Assembly (NCBI GenBank): GCA_031261585.1 | Contig: JAISJJ010000159.1 | Coordinates: 1-36,338 of the forward strand | Origin: Oscillospiraceae bacterium | Lineage (GTDB): Bacteria > Bacillota > Clostridia > Oscillospirales > Oscillospiraceae | DNA length: 36,338 bases | Direction of reading: 5' to 3' | Shown here: piece after piece, positions 9,471-16,953 of the stretch | How positions within the stretch are numbered: the first letter of the stretch is position 1 | How the letters are laid out: each line of letters starts with the position of its first letter | The notes under the pieces: generated by a model | Seen by the model: only the letters and a program-made list of their open reading frames with translations | The model's database searches: none | What the model was told of the DNA's origin: nothing | Program-made: the position numbers and the translations under genes

Positions 9471-9592
9471 GTAGGGGCGATTATCAATCGCCCGTTCGTT
9501 CACAACATATACCACGGGCGATTAATAATCGCCCCTACATAAGCACCGCCCAACCCCCGTCCTAATTGTCAACTGTCAACTGTCAATTGTCT
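9471..9592. repeat. Module C pair and heptad repeat
   Basis: GTAGGGGCGATTATCAATCG and its inverted partner CGATTAATAATCGCCCCTAC lie at 9471-9539. They are followed at about 9566-9592 by heptads that read TTGACAG/TTGACAA on the minus strand and overlap the last codons of the XpaC-like gene. The remaining 9343-9470 stretch probably holds the promoter of the 8221-9342 gene, but I saw only a weak TTGACG. Confidence 0.75.
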
Positions 9593-11120
9593 CCACCTCG
9601 GCTATCGCCTGCGCTACACCGCCGAATGCCGATGTGCCGCTCAGACCGTCGCGCGCCATCATGTTTTCGAGCACGGAGATGTCGGCGGCGATGTCGAGCG
9701 CGTCGGACGCGTACAGTTGGTCGAGTTGACGCTCGAACGCGCCCGCGACGGTGCCGAGTACGCGGTCGATGTCCGCCTTTGAAGTCTCGACGTTCTCGCC
9801 GCTCACGCCCTGTTTCTCGAATTTCGCGTACGATTGCAGGAGTTTCATCGTCGTCGGCAGATAGTAGTTCATGAGCCGCCGTATCTGCGGCAGTTTCGAC
9901 GGATTCTCCTTGACGACCTCGAAAATGCGCGCCGCCGTGCGCTCGATGCGCTCGATCTTGTTCGATATGCTGATGTCCTCGATCTCGTCGTTCAGTCGGC
10001 GCAGGGCGCGGAGAATACGCTCGTACTCGTCGACCTGCTCCGCCGTCTCGCGTTTCGTCGGCTCGGGCGCGGGGGTATTCGGCGCGCGGTTGTACTCCTC
10101 TTTCGCGTAACGCTTCGCGGCGTCGAGACCGTACGCGAAAATGTCGCGCTTCTTGTCCACGAACGCGGTCTCGGGCGTGAACACGCCGCTGTCCACCATG
10201 CGCTGCAAATCGTCGCGCACGCGTCGCTCGGGATACCCCGTAGCCGCCGCGATATCGGCGATGCGCATGACCTCGTTGCCGCCGATCACCGCCGCGTACC
10301 GACGATAACGGCGTTTTCGCGGCGACATCGCAATCGCGGAGCCGACGAGTGCCGCGCCGAACGCGGTGACGGCGAGCGGTATCGCGTTGACGAAATATGC
10401 GAATGATACATCAGACGGGAACACGCTGAAATTGAACCCGACTCTCAGCGCGAGGGGAATACCGATAATCCACGCGAGCGACCCGAAAACAGCGCGCCAC
10501 GCGATGCCGTTGTTGACCTTTTTGACCATGCGGTTGAACGCCGCGCCGATCTTTTTCGCGATCTGCATGGGGTTTGGCTCGGCGGCTTCGGTCTTGCGCG
10601 CGGCTTTGCTCTCGGCGGGTTTTGATGCGGGTTTTGCGGTGGTTTTCGCGGTATTTGCGTCTGCGGTGGAGTAAAATCCTGCAAATTGCGCGTCGTCGGC
10701 TACGCGTTTACCGTCCACCCACACCTCTTTGCCGTTGATTGTGATGCTCGGGTTCGACTTCTCGCCCGTGCGCTCGTCCTTGCGGAATACGGCGCGGGTA
10801 CCGCCTACGCCGACCTCGAAAGTGCGCTTGCCGTCGCCCTTGCCGAAGTCGACGTGAATACCGCCGACATCGACCTTGCCGCCCTTGCGGTCGATGTTGA
10901 TGCCCATCTCGTCCATCTTGCGTTCAAGCGGGCTTTTGTCCGCAACGTCGTCCGCGCGTCTCTGCGCGTTGGAGGCGTTGACCGCACCGATGACCTTGAA
11001 GATGAGTATAATAATCCCGACGACCGTGAGCGGCGGGATAAACAGAAATATCAGGGGTACCAGCCACGACCCGTCGACAGGGGAACGACGCGGCGGGGGA
11101 TTGTTGGTGCCTTGGCTCAT
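9576..11120 (-). CDS. XpaC-family (5-bromo-4-chloroindolyl phosphate hydrolysis) membrane protein
   Basis: 514 aa. An N-terminal transmembrane helix (WLVPLIFLFIPPLTVVGIII) is followed by a charged, Ala/Lys-rich region. A second hydrophobic pair lies around residues 215-270. Then comes a winged-helix-like segment (EVMRIADIAAATGYPERRVRDDLQRMV). The C-terminal helical part (YERILRALRRLNDEIEDISISNKIERIE ... LPQIRRLMNYYLPTTMKLLQSYAKFE) is the recognisable XpaC signature. XpaC proteins often occur with TelA-like tellurite-resistance proteins, but none is seen here and the molecular role is unclear. ATG 11120 follows GGAG. The last residues VETIDS come from a heptad repeat. Confidence 0.8.
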   Translation of the reverse strand: MSQGTNNPPPRRSPVDGSWLVPLIFLFIPPLTVVGIIILIFKVIGAVNASNAQRRADDVADKSPLERKMDEMGINIDRKGGKVDVGGIHVDFGKGDGKRTFEVGVGGTRAVFRKDERTGEKSNPSITINGKEVWVDGKRVADDAQFAGFYSTADANTAKTTAKPASKPAESKAARKTEAAEPNPMQIAKKIGAAFNRMVKKVNNGIAWRAVFGSLAWIIGIPLALRVGFNFSVFPSDVSFAYFVNAIPLAVTAFGAALVGSAIAMSPRKRRYRRYAAVIGGNEVMRIADIAAATGYPERRVRDDLQRMVDSGVFTPETAFVDKKRDIFAYGLDAAKRYAKEEYNRAPNTPAPEPTKRETAEQVDEYERILRALRRLNDEIEDISISNKIERIERTAARIFEVVKENPSKLPQIRRLMNYYLPTTMKLLQSYAKFEKQGVSGENVETSKADIDRVLGTVAGAFERQLDQLYASDALDIAADISVLENMMARDGLSGTSAFGGVAQAIAEVETIDS

Positions 11121-11160
11121 CAAATTCTCCTACGTAGACATATAAATATGGATAGTATAC

Positions 11161-11189
11161 ACTATATCATATTCAGCCGACGTTTGCAA
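11161..11189 (-). promoter_or_regulatory. Sigma-A promoter of XpaC-like gene
   Basis: Minus-strand TTGCAA (11184-11189), 17-bp spacer, TATAGT (11161-11166), about 40 bp before the start codon. Confidence 0.75.
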
Positions 11190-11474
11190 CGGAAATTTTG
11201 GGTTGCACGCATTTTGTCGCGGCATCGCCGTAGGGCGCGACGACCTCGGCGCGCCGTTGAACAGGTGCGCACCACAAAATCGTAAGGTGTGGACATGTCG
11301 CATTGAAAATATGCGACACTATAATTGCGGATTCGCGTAGTCGTAGGGGCGGGTCTTGACCCGCCCGTTGTCCGCAAGGCACAGCAGCGGGTCGGTCAAG
11401 ACCGACCCCTACAAAAGGTTCGCTCATAACCAATCCGTCAATGCATTTTGTCCACACCTAAATCGTCAAAACAG
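11190..11474. repeat. Divergent intergenic region with hairpin and module C pair
   Basis: A TGTCGCAT/ATGCGACA stem-loop (11296-11318) lies upstream of a module C pair at 11342-11413 (GTAGGGGCGGGTCTTGACCC and the inverted GGTCAAGACCGACCCCTAC). No gene is seen in this stretch between the divergent XpaC-like gene and murT. Confidence 0.6.
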
Positions 11475-11503
11475 TTTACACATCGCCTTGAAAGGTGTAT
11501 AAT
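11475..11503 (+). promoter_or_regulatory. Sigma-A promoter of murT
   Basis: TTTACA (11475-11480), 17-bp spacer, TATAAT (11498-11503), followed by TTGGAGG (11517-11523) and ATG 11529. Confidence 0.85.
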
Positions 11504-11528
11504 ACCGAAATCCACCTTGGAGGTTTTC

Positions 11529-12908
11529 ATGAGACTGTTTATCGCCCTGTTCGCCGCGAAGTTCACGCGGCTCGCCCTGCGTCTGTGCGGACGGAACGCG
11601 TCGTACCTGCCAGGTGCCGTCGCGCTGAAAATATGCCCTGACTTCCTGCGCCGCGCCGCGCGACCGCCCGAGGTCGTCGCGGTCACGGGTACGAACGGCA
11701 AGACCACCGTGTCGAATCTGCTCCGCGATGCGTTATCCGCACTCGGCAAAAATGTGCTGTCGAACCGTCTCGGCTCGAACGTAGCGGCGGGTATCGCAGC
11801 GAGCCTTGCGCAGGGTGCGACGCTCGGCAACAAAGCGCGGCACGATGTCGCCGTGTTCGAGGTGGACGAGCGGTATTCGCCCAAAATTCTGCCGAGTGTC
11901 GAGCCGAAGCTCGTGATCGTGACGAATCTGTTCCGCGACTCGGTCATGCGCAACGCGCACCCCGAGTTCATCATAAGTTTTCTCACGCGCGCGATACCTG
12001 ACAGCGCGAAACTGCTGCTGAACGCCGACGACCCGATCTCGAATGCGCTGCGCCCCGACCTGCCGCGCGCGTATTTCGGTATTCGGCGCATGGAGAGCGA
12101 CGTGACGGAGTGCGTCAACCTCATAAACGACTGCCGCGTCTGCCCGAAGTGCGGCGCGGAACTTTTGTACGAGTACCGCCGATACCACCACATCGGCAAA
12201 TGCCGCTGCCCCGAGTGCGATTACGCGTCCCCCGAGTACGATTATGCGGGCGAGGACGTGGACTTCGCGCGCATGACCGTCACGGTGCGCGATTCGGGCG
12301 GCGAGGGCGCGTTCAAGTTGCCGTCGGACAGCGTCTTCAACGTGTACAACGTCGTGACCGTTGTCGCCGCGTTGCGCGAACTCGGGTTCGGGTTCGGCGA
12401 GATTGCGCGCGCTATGGACGCTGTGAAGATCATCGAGTCGCGGTACAACGAGAGGTCGGAGAACGGCACGCGCGTGATCATGCAGATGTCAAAAGACCGC
12501 AACGCGCTGGCGGGTTCGCGCGCGCTCGACTACGTGTCGTCGCGTTCTGGCGCGAAAGAGATTGTGCTGATGATGAACAACTACACGGACGCGAAAAAAT
12601 GGAGCGAGAACATCTCGTGGATGTACGATTGCGATTTCGAGTTCCTGAACAGCCCCGATATCACGCGCATCGTCACGGCGGGTCCGCGCGCGCGCGACTA
12701 CTATCTGCGCCTACTTATCGCGGGGATCGCCGAGGACAAGCTGCGGTGCGTCGACGACGAGGCCGATACGCCGTCCGCGCTCGACCTGCCCGACGGCGGC
12801 GACGTATATATATTGTACGGCACCGACGGTATCACCCACGCGTACGCGATGCAGAGACGCGTGTTGGACGAAAAGGCGAGACGACGGCAATTAACAATGA
12901 ACAATTGA
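11529..12908 (+). CDS. murT: Lipid II isoglutaminyl synthase, Mur-ligase subunit MurT
   Basis: 459 aa. In Firmicutes MurT with GatD amidates the D-Glu of lipid II. The Mur ligase ATP loop is VTGTNGKTT (residues 52-60). A Cys ribbon inserted in the central domain has Cys 202, 205, 208, 225, 227 and 230. The C-terminal DUF1727 domain is present. TTGGAGG precedes ATG 11529. In the C-terminal motif that usually reads D-x-S-W (the Asp thought to complete the GatD catalytic triad) this protein has ENISW, with Asn361 in the Asp position by my alignment. That fits the damaged GatD downstream. The C terminus QLTMNN is encoded by a heptad repeat. The gap to gatD is unusually long (380 bp). Confidence 0.93.
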   Translation: MRLFIALFAAKFTRLALRLCGRNASYLPGAVALKICPDFLRRAARPPEVVAVTGTNGKTTVSNLLRDALSALGKNVLSNRLGSNVAAGIAASLAQGATLGNKARHDVAVFEVDERYSPKILPSVEPKLVIVTNLFRDSVMRNAHPEFIISFLTRAIPDSAKLLLNADDPISNALRPDLPRAYFGIRRMESDVTECVNLINDCRVCPKCGAELLYEYRRYHHIGKCRCPECDYASPEYDYAGEDVDFARMTVTVRDSGGEGAFKLPSDSVFNVYNVVTVVAALRELGFGFGEIARAMDAVKIIESRYNERSENGTRVIMQMSKDRNALAGSRALDYVSSRSGAKEIVLMMNNYTDAKKWSENISWMYDCDFEFLNSPDITRIVTAGPRARDYYLRLLIAGIAEDKLRCVDDEADTPSALDLPDGGDVYILYGTDGITHAYAMQRRVLDEKARRRQLTMNN

Positions 12909-13288
12909 CGGGGGTTTGGACGGGAGACGTTGGACGGGGGCAAACCCCCGCCGCTTGCGAGCGGCACCCCCTTTCCGAAAGGGGGCGGGGACGTTTGGAC
13001 GTTTGGACGAGGGGCTCTCCCTCCGCCGACTGCGGTCGGCACCTCCCTCCAAGAGGGAGGCTTTTTGGAACGCGTCGTCCAAGCCGCCCTCATAGAGGGA
13101 GGTGCCGCCGAAAGGCGGCGGTGGGAGGTCACGTAACCCTCGTCCAATCCCACGTCCCCGTTCTAACCTCCAACCTCTAACATCTAACCTCTTACAGGGG
13201 GTGCCGTCCGCAGACGGCGGGGGTTTGTCCCACGTCCCCCGTTCTAACCTCCAACCTCTAACCTCTAACCTCTACAACGGAGAACACA
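12909..13288. repeat. Repeat cluster between murT and gatD
   Basis: In order: heptad tail, module A (12937-12990), an inverted pair of module B (13015-13140) nearly matching 1-122, TCTAACC/TCTAACA heptads, a partial module A (13194-13230), and more TCTAACC heptads up to GGAG before the gatD ATG. There is no gene. murT and gatD are normally adjacent or overlapping, so this cluster appears to have expanded inside the operon. Confidence 0.85.
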
Positions 13289-13999
13289 ATGACAATTGAA
13301 ATCCTCTACCCCGATATCGCGAACCTGTACGGCGACCGCATGAACGCGCGTTACCTCGCCCTCGCGCTGCCCGACGCGGAGATCGTCGAGACCGCGTTGC
13401 GCGCCGTGCCTGCGTTCGCGTCACGCGCGGTCGATCTCGTGCTGATCGGCGCGATGACCGAGTCGGCGCAGGAACTCGCGATCACCGCGCTGTCGCCGTA
13501 CCGCGACGCCCTCGCCGAGCGCATGGACAACGGCGGTGTGACGCTCGCCACGGGCAACGCGCTCGAAATCTTCGGTCAGCGCATCGAAAACGAGGACGGC
13601 ACCGTCATACACGCGCTCGGAATACTCGATATTTTCGCGAGACGTATCCGTCCGCGCCGCCGCAACTCGCTGTATATCGGGAAATTCGGCGACACCGACA
13701 TCGTGGGGTTCAACAGCCGTTTTTCCGACGTGTTCGGCGACGAAACGCCGTTGTTTCAGACGGTGCGCGGCGTCGGACGCAACACCGAGACGACAGACGA
13801 GGGTGTGCGCCGCCGCAACTTCATGGGTACGTACGTTCAGGGTCCGCTACTGCCGCTGAATCCCCCGTTCACGCGCGAGCTGCTGAACCTGATCGGCGCG
13901 GAAAACGCCGCGATACCGTTCGAGACCGCCGCGCGCGCCGCCTACGACGCGCGGGTGCGCGAGTTCGCGGACGAAAAGACGAACATGGTGTACTCGTAA
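13289..13999 (+). CDS. gatD: GatD-like lipid II isoglutaminyl synthase subunit lacking catalytic Cys and His
   Basis: 236 aa, class I glutamine amidotransferase fold and the partner of MurT. Family landmarks are clear: IEILYPDIANLYGD at the start, LGILDIFARR, IVGFNSRFSD, GYxR-like GVGRNTE, and NFMGTYVQGPLLPLNPPFT. The nucleophile segment, ICGGYQFLG in Staphylococcus aureus GatD, reads LATGNALEIFG here, which puts Gly89 where the Cys should be. The catalytic His segment GTYLHGPILP reads GTYVQGPLLP, with Gln184 for His. The early GGGQDRE motif is also degraded (GAMTESA). The frame is intact and otherwise conserved, so this looks like a maintained pseudo-glutaminase rather than a decaying gene. 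GGAG precedes the ATG. Confidence 0.9.
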   Translation: MTIEILYPDIANLYGDRMNARYLALALPDAEIVETALRAVPAFASRAVDLVLIGAMTESAQELAITALSPYRDALAERMDNGGVTLATGNALEIFGQRIENEDGTVIHALGILDIFARRIRPRRRNSLYIGKFGDTDIVGFNSRFSDVFGDETPLFQTVRGVGRNTETTDEGVRRRNFMGTYVQGPLLPLNPPFTRELLNLIGAENAAIPFETAARAAYDARVREFADEKTNMVYS

Positions 14000-14019
14000 G
14001 GGTGAGAAAACGCAACAAA

Positions 14020-14057
14020 CCCCTATTGCGGCAGCCATTGGCTACCGCAAATAGGGG
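14020..14057 (+). terminator. Hairpin after gatD
   Basis: CCCCTATTGCGG and CCGCAAATAGGGG form a 12-13 bp stem with one bulge, 20 bp past the gatD stop. The following TTGCAAAATTT is only a weak U-tract. The hairpin borders the -35 of the toxin promoter. Confidence 0.6.
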
Positions 14058-14086
14058 TTGCAAAATTTATCGAATTATGTTATAGT
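14058..14086 (+). promoter_or_regulatory. Sigma-A promoter of type I toxin mRNA
   Basis: TTGCAA (14058-14063), 17-bp spacer, TATAGT (14081-14086). The predicted start is about 14093, so the toxin mRNA begins GGTGCTACC, the same as the antisense RNA on the other strand. Confidence 0.8.
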
Positions 14087-14149
14087 TTCCTCGGTGCTAC
14101 CATAACGGTAGGCGGTCTATGCCCCACTTAGCTGAGTTTAACATCAGCA

Positions 14150-14180
14150 AGAGGGTTCTTAGCCCTCTGGAAAGGAGGGC
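14150..14180 (+). promoter_or_regulatory. Alternative hairpins controlling the toxin Shine-Dalgarno
   Basis: Two mutually exclusive stems share CCCTC. AGAGGG (14150-14155) with CCCTCT (14163-14168) leaves the ribosome site free. GCCCTC (14162-14167) with GAGGGC (14175-14180) buries GGAGG. The latter would keep the full-length toxin mRNA silent, as stem-loops do in Fst mRNA. Confidence 0.6.
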
Positions 14181-14186
14181 TGCGAT

Positions 14187-14285
14187 ATGGATAAGTATTT
14201 CAACTGGGCAATCCAGCTTGTAACACTGGTCATACGCGTTGTCGAGCTTCTGTTGAAAAACAGAAAACAAGACAAAAAGAAATAG
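14187..14285 (+). CDS. Small membrane toxin of a par/Fst-like type I toxin-antitoxin system
   Basis: 32-aa peptide: MDKYFNWAIQ, then a hydrophobic helix LVTLVIRVVELLL, then the charged tail KNRKQDKKK. One short membrane helix with a Lys-rich C terminus is the hallmark of type I toxins (Fst, TxpA, holin-like toxins), although the sequence does not match Fst itself. AAAGGAGGG (14171-14179) lies about 8 nt before the ATG and can be masked by a hairpin. The stop codon is inside the left arm of the shared terminator. It is expressed from 14058-14086 and opposed by an antisense RNA from 14401-14373. The surroundings are AT-richer than neighbouring genes. Alternative: a small regulatory membrane peptide. 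Confidence 0.75.
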   Translation: MDKYFNWAIQLVTLVIRVVELLLKNRKQDKKK

Positions 14286-14366
14286 CCGCCCTTCTCCCAA
14301 AGCTCGGCTATTTCTCCGTGACTTAGCTGAGTGAGGGCTGACCGTCTATCGGTAGCACCTCTCTGT
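14271..14366 (-). ncRNA. Antisense antitoxin RNA of the type I TA locus
   Basis: Predicted RNA of about 95 nt from near 14366 to the U-tract at 14278-14271. Its promoter is a perfect sigma-A consensus. It begins ACAGAGAGGTGCTACC, contains AGCCCTC-ACTCAGCTAAGT (complement of DRb and DRa), and ends in a 10-bp terminator stem followed by TTTTTGTC. It converges on the toxin mRNA and overlaps its 3' end, so it can pair with the terminator region and with the two separated 5' sites. Transcription is inferred, not shown. Confidence 0.75.
14279..14314. terminator. Shared bidirectional terminator of toxin mRNA and antisense RNA
   Basis: Perfect 10-bp stem GAAATAGCCG (14279-14288) and CGGCTATTTC (14305-14314). 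On the minus strand it is followed by TTTTT, a strong intrinsic terminator. On the plus strand the T-run is short. The stem overlaps the toxin stop codon. Confidence 0.8.
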
Positions 14367-14372
14367 ACCCTG

Positions 14373-14401
14373 ATTATAACACCATGCGGCAAATTTGTCA
14401 A
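14373..14401 (-). promoter_or_regulatory. Consensus sigma-A promoter of antisense RNA
   Basis: Minus-strand TTGACA (14401-14396), exactly 17 bp, TATAAT (14378-14373). A perfect match, stronger than the toxin promoter, as expected for an unstable antitoxin RNA. Confidence 0.9.
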
Positions 14402-14421
14402 TACCCGCATAAACATTTACG

Positions 14422-14449
14422 TTGACAAATACGCCTTGTTCGGTATATC
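14422..14449 (+). promoter_or_regulatory. Promoter of the SLH protein gene
   Basis: TTGACA (14422-14427), 16-bp spacer, TATATC (14444-14449), 36 bp before ATG 14485. Confidence 0.65.
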
Positions 14450-14484
14450 ATGTATGAATCAACTGCCTGAGGAGCGTATCGAAT

Positions 14485-15834
14485 ATGAGACGATTTACGA
14501 AAAAGGTCGCGGCGGCGGGTCTGCTGCTCGCGCTTTTGCTCGCGTTGTTTCCGCTGACCGCAGATGCGGTTGTGGTCACGTACAAGAGCAACGTGTTCAA
14601 CGTGTTGCACATCGTGTTCAAGAGTGCGGTTCTCAACCACGAGTTCAACGAGCGGATAATCAGCGGGACGGAGACGTATTCGCAGCAGGATTTGCAGAAA
14701 AAGCTCGATGTCGCCGATGTGTTCAAGCCGCTGATGCAGTACACGACCGACGGGCTGTGCGTGACCTCGGTGTTCGACACGGTGCTCATCGACGAACCGC
14801 TTGCGGCGGAACGCATTGTAGGTCGTCAGGGTGCGGGCTACCACATCGACGCTTACGATATCGCCGACATACTGGACGTGTATCTCGCGCGCGGTGATTA
14901 TCAGCAGATTTTCGTCTCGGCACCGATCGGGAGGATAGCCGACGGGTGGGGCGGTCTCGGCGGCATGTGGTACAAAGGCGTTGCGTACGCCGAGATGCAG
15001 ACCGCGCCGCAGGCGGCGTCGTATCTGCACGAGACGATCCACTGCCTTGACGCGAAGGCGTGGAACGAGGGTTACAACCCCATCGGACTGCACGAGGCGT
15101 ATGACAAGTACGACTACGGTCAGTCGGTATACTACCATCTCGAAGAGTTCGAGGTGGAGACGCAGCAGCGCGACTATATGATCAACGCCCTGTCGTATCA
15201 GCCGAACGGCGCGTCGGGCGACGGCGACGGACTGCCGCGCGAGGTGTACAGCTTCGCGCACAAGCTCGCCATCTACCCGACCGAGGCGGCGTACAAGCTC
15301 AACTCGCTCGGGCTGTTCAACGGTGTCGGCGAAAACGCGAACGGAACGCCGAATTTCGCGCTGGATCGCGCCCCGACGAGGGCGGAAGCCGTGACGATGC
15401 TCGTCCGCCTGCTCGGCAAGGAGACGGAAGCGTTGGCGGGGGCGTGGACGACACCGTTCACCGACGTCGCGGAGTGGGCGGAACCGTACATCGGCTACGC
15501 GTACACGCACGGTTTGACGAACGGCACGGGCGATACCACGTTCAGCGGCGAGAGCTCGGTGACGGCGGCGCAGTACATAACGCTCGTCCTCCGCGCGCTC
15601 GGCTACTCGTCCGACCGCGATTTTGCGTGGGATAAATCGTGGGAATTGTCGGACGTGATCGGGCTGACGGACGGCAGCTATAACGCGGGGACGACGACGT
15701 TCCTGCGCGGCGATGTCGCGGTCATATCGTTCGGCGCGCTGCTGATGGAGTACAAGAGCGGCGGCATACTGCACGAGGCGATAATTGACGCTTCGGGCTG
15801 GAACGACGTGTTTCTGATTCAGGCAAAAGGGTGA
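14485..15834 (+). CDS. SLH-domain surface protein with HETIH motif
   Basis: 449 aa, secreted. A signal peptide (KKVAAAGLLLALLLALFPL, ADA cleavage region) leads into a domain of about 230 residues containing HETIH at 182-186, a possible zinc-metallopeptidase HExxH site. The nearby HEAYDKYDYG could give a third ligand. Three S-layer-homology repeats follow: about 268-316 (AAYKLNSLGLFNGVG, APTRAEAVTMLVRLLG), 322-378 (FTDVAEWAEPYIGYAYTHGLTNG) and 385-440. SLH domains bind pyruvylated secondary wall polymer, so the protein is probably anchored to the cell surface. GAGGAG precedes the ATG. Peptidase activity is inferred from the motif only. Confidence 0.88.
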   Translation: MRRFTKKVAAAGLLLALLLALFPLTADAVVVTYKSNVFNVLHIVFKSAVLNHEFNERIISGTETYSQQDLQKKLDVADVFKPLMQYTTDGLCVTSVFDTVLIDEPLAAERIVGRQGAGYHIDAYDIADILDVYLARGDYQQIFVSAPIGRIADGWGGLGGMWYKGVAYAEMQTAPQAASYLHETIHCLDAKAWNEGYNPIGLHEAYDKYDYGQSVYYHLEEFEVETQQRDYMINALSYQPNGASGDGDGLPREVYSFAHKLAIYPTEAAYKLNSLGLFNGVGENANGTPNFALDRAPTRAEAVTMLVRLLGKETEALAGAWTTPFTDVAEWAEPYIGYAYTHGLTNGTGDTTFSGESSVTAAQYITLVLRALGYSSDRDFAWDKSWELSDVIGLTDGSYNAGTTTFLRGDVAVISFGALLMEYKSGGILHEAIIDASGWNDVFLIQAKG

Positions 15835-15900
15835 TTTAGGGCGCGATTTTGACGTGGCAGGCGTATTTTACGGAGGTTTCAGAAAATGAAAATACGTGTG

Positions 15901-15929
15901 TTGACTTGTCCGTTTGAATCTGGTAAAAT
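15901..15929 (+). promoter_or_regulatory. Sigma-A promoter of Abi_2 gene
   Basis: TTGACT (15901-15906), 17-bp spacer, TAAAAT (15924-15929). It gives a very short leader (about 25 nt) before the TTG start. Confidence 0.8.
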
Positions 15930-15959
15930 TATATCAAAAAAATGTAGGAGAAGAGAGCA

Positions 15960-16952
15960 TTGCCAAACTCACAAAAGCCGATACTGAGTGTTTCCGAGCA
16001 GATTGAACACCTTGCGCAAAAGGGCGTAAAGTTTGAACTGATCTCAAAAGAGGACGCCACCAACTATCTCAAAGACAACAATAACTACTTCAAATTGCGC
16101 GCATACAGAAAAAACTTTCCACAGTATAATGGAGGCGCGCAAGATGGAGAGTATATTAATTTAGACTTTGCGCAACTTCAAGACTTGGCGATTATTGACA
16201 TGCGGTTGCGATATGTGCTTTTACATATGGCACTTGATGTGGAACACTTTGCAAAGATAAAATTGCTCCACGCGATAGAAGATGCGGGGGAAGATGGGTA
16301 CACAATTGTCGAGGATTTCTTCAACAGCCTCAGCGAGCGTGATAAGGACAGACTGTGGGGAGAGACAGGAAGAAACAAAGATAGTGTTTACTGTGGTGAG
16401 ATGTTCAGTAAGTATGACAGCAAATATCCTGTATGGGTTTTTCTTGAAATAGTATCATTCGGTTGGCTAATTGCGCTGTATAAATTTTGCGCTGATCGGT
16501 TTAATAATAAAAAGCTCGGTGATGACCACTACTTGCTGAAATCGGTAAAAGATCTGCGCAATGCGTCCGCTCATAACAATTGCATTATAAATGATTTGCA
16601 CAGGAGTAGGGTGGCAACCCGAGATGTTGCGGAAGAAGATGCTACTAAGAAAGCAAATTACCGCATCAGTGATGCGTTGTCAAAAGCGGGAATATCGAAA
16701 CAGGTACGGCAAGGCATGATGCAAAAGATTCCCACACAGCAAATTGTTACTTTGCTTTATTTCCACGAACAAGTTGTAAGCAGCGATGGCGTCCACACGC
16801 AGAGGGCGAAAGAATTGCAGGAATTAGTGTCAAAAAGAATGTTTCGCAATTATGATTATTATAAAAATAATACGTTAATTTGTTCCACGTTTGATTTTTT
16901 GAAAAAAGTTGTTGACAAATGGTTCAAAGAAGCGTATAGTATAGACACATAG
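15960..16952 (+). CDS. Abi_2 (AbiD/AbiF-like) HEPN family protein
   Basis: 330 aa. The N-terminal signature of Abi_2 proteins is clear (KPILSVSEQIEHLAQKGVKF, YLKDNNNYFKLRAYRKNF, DMRLRYVLLHMALDVEHFAKI). A HEPN RNase motif R-x4-H is visible as RNASAH (Arg200, His205). Abi_2 proteins act in phage abortive infection, and HEPN members usually cleave RNA. Start TTG 15960 follows AGGAG with 9-nt spacing; no in-frame ATG fits better. Base use is markedly AT-rich (AAA, ATA, AAT codons) against its GC-rich neighbours, a sign of transfer. It stands alone on its own promoter with a terminator behind it. Whether an RNA or protein partner neutralises it is not evident. Confidence 0.85.
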   Translation: MPNSQKPILSVSEQIEHLAQKGVKFELISKEDATNYLKDNNNYFKLRAYRKNFPQYNGGAQDGEYINLDFAQLQDLAIIDMRLRYVLLHMALDVEHFAKIKLLHAIEDAGEDGYTIVEDFFNSLSERDKDRLWGETGRNKDSVYCGEMFSKYDSKYPVWVFLEIVSFGWLIALYKFCADRFNNKKLGDDHYLLKSVKDLRNASAHNNCIINDLHRSRVATRDVAEEDATKKANYRISDALSKAGISKQVRQGMMQKIPTQQIVTLLYFHEQVVSSDGVHTQRAKELQELVSKRMFRNYDYYKNNTLICSTFDFLKKVVDKWFKEAYSIDT

Positions 16953-16953
16953 A

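Larger units (their letters stand above)
14126..14340. repeat. Direct repeats DRa and DRb of the type I TA locus
   Basis: DRa is ACTTAGCTGAGT, exact at 14126-14137 and 14321-14332. DRb is GAGGGCTG, exact at 14175-14182 (overlapping the toxin Shine-Dalgarno) and 14333-14340. On the right side the two are contiguous. Since the right copies are transcribed on the minus strand, the antisense RNA is complementary to both left copies in the toxin mRNA. This is the logic of DRa/DRb in the pAD1 par locus. Confidence 0.8.

Noticed and set aside
13289-13999. gatD as a pseudogene
   Set aside because: The frame is full length with conserved non-catalytic motifs, a good ribosome site and typical codon use, so a maintained pseudoenzyme is more likely than decay.
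14398-15774. Long minus-strand open frame opposite the SLH protein
   Set aside because: Arg/Val-rich composition without motifs; it is the antisense shadow of a GC-rich gene with a clear signal peptide and SLH domains on the plus strand.
15886-15987. 33-codon frame starting MKIRVLTCPFES with a good GGAGG
   Set aside because: It overlaps the Abi_2 promoter and start in another frame, has no recognisable features, and the ribosome-site match is probably a duplicated flank.
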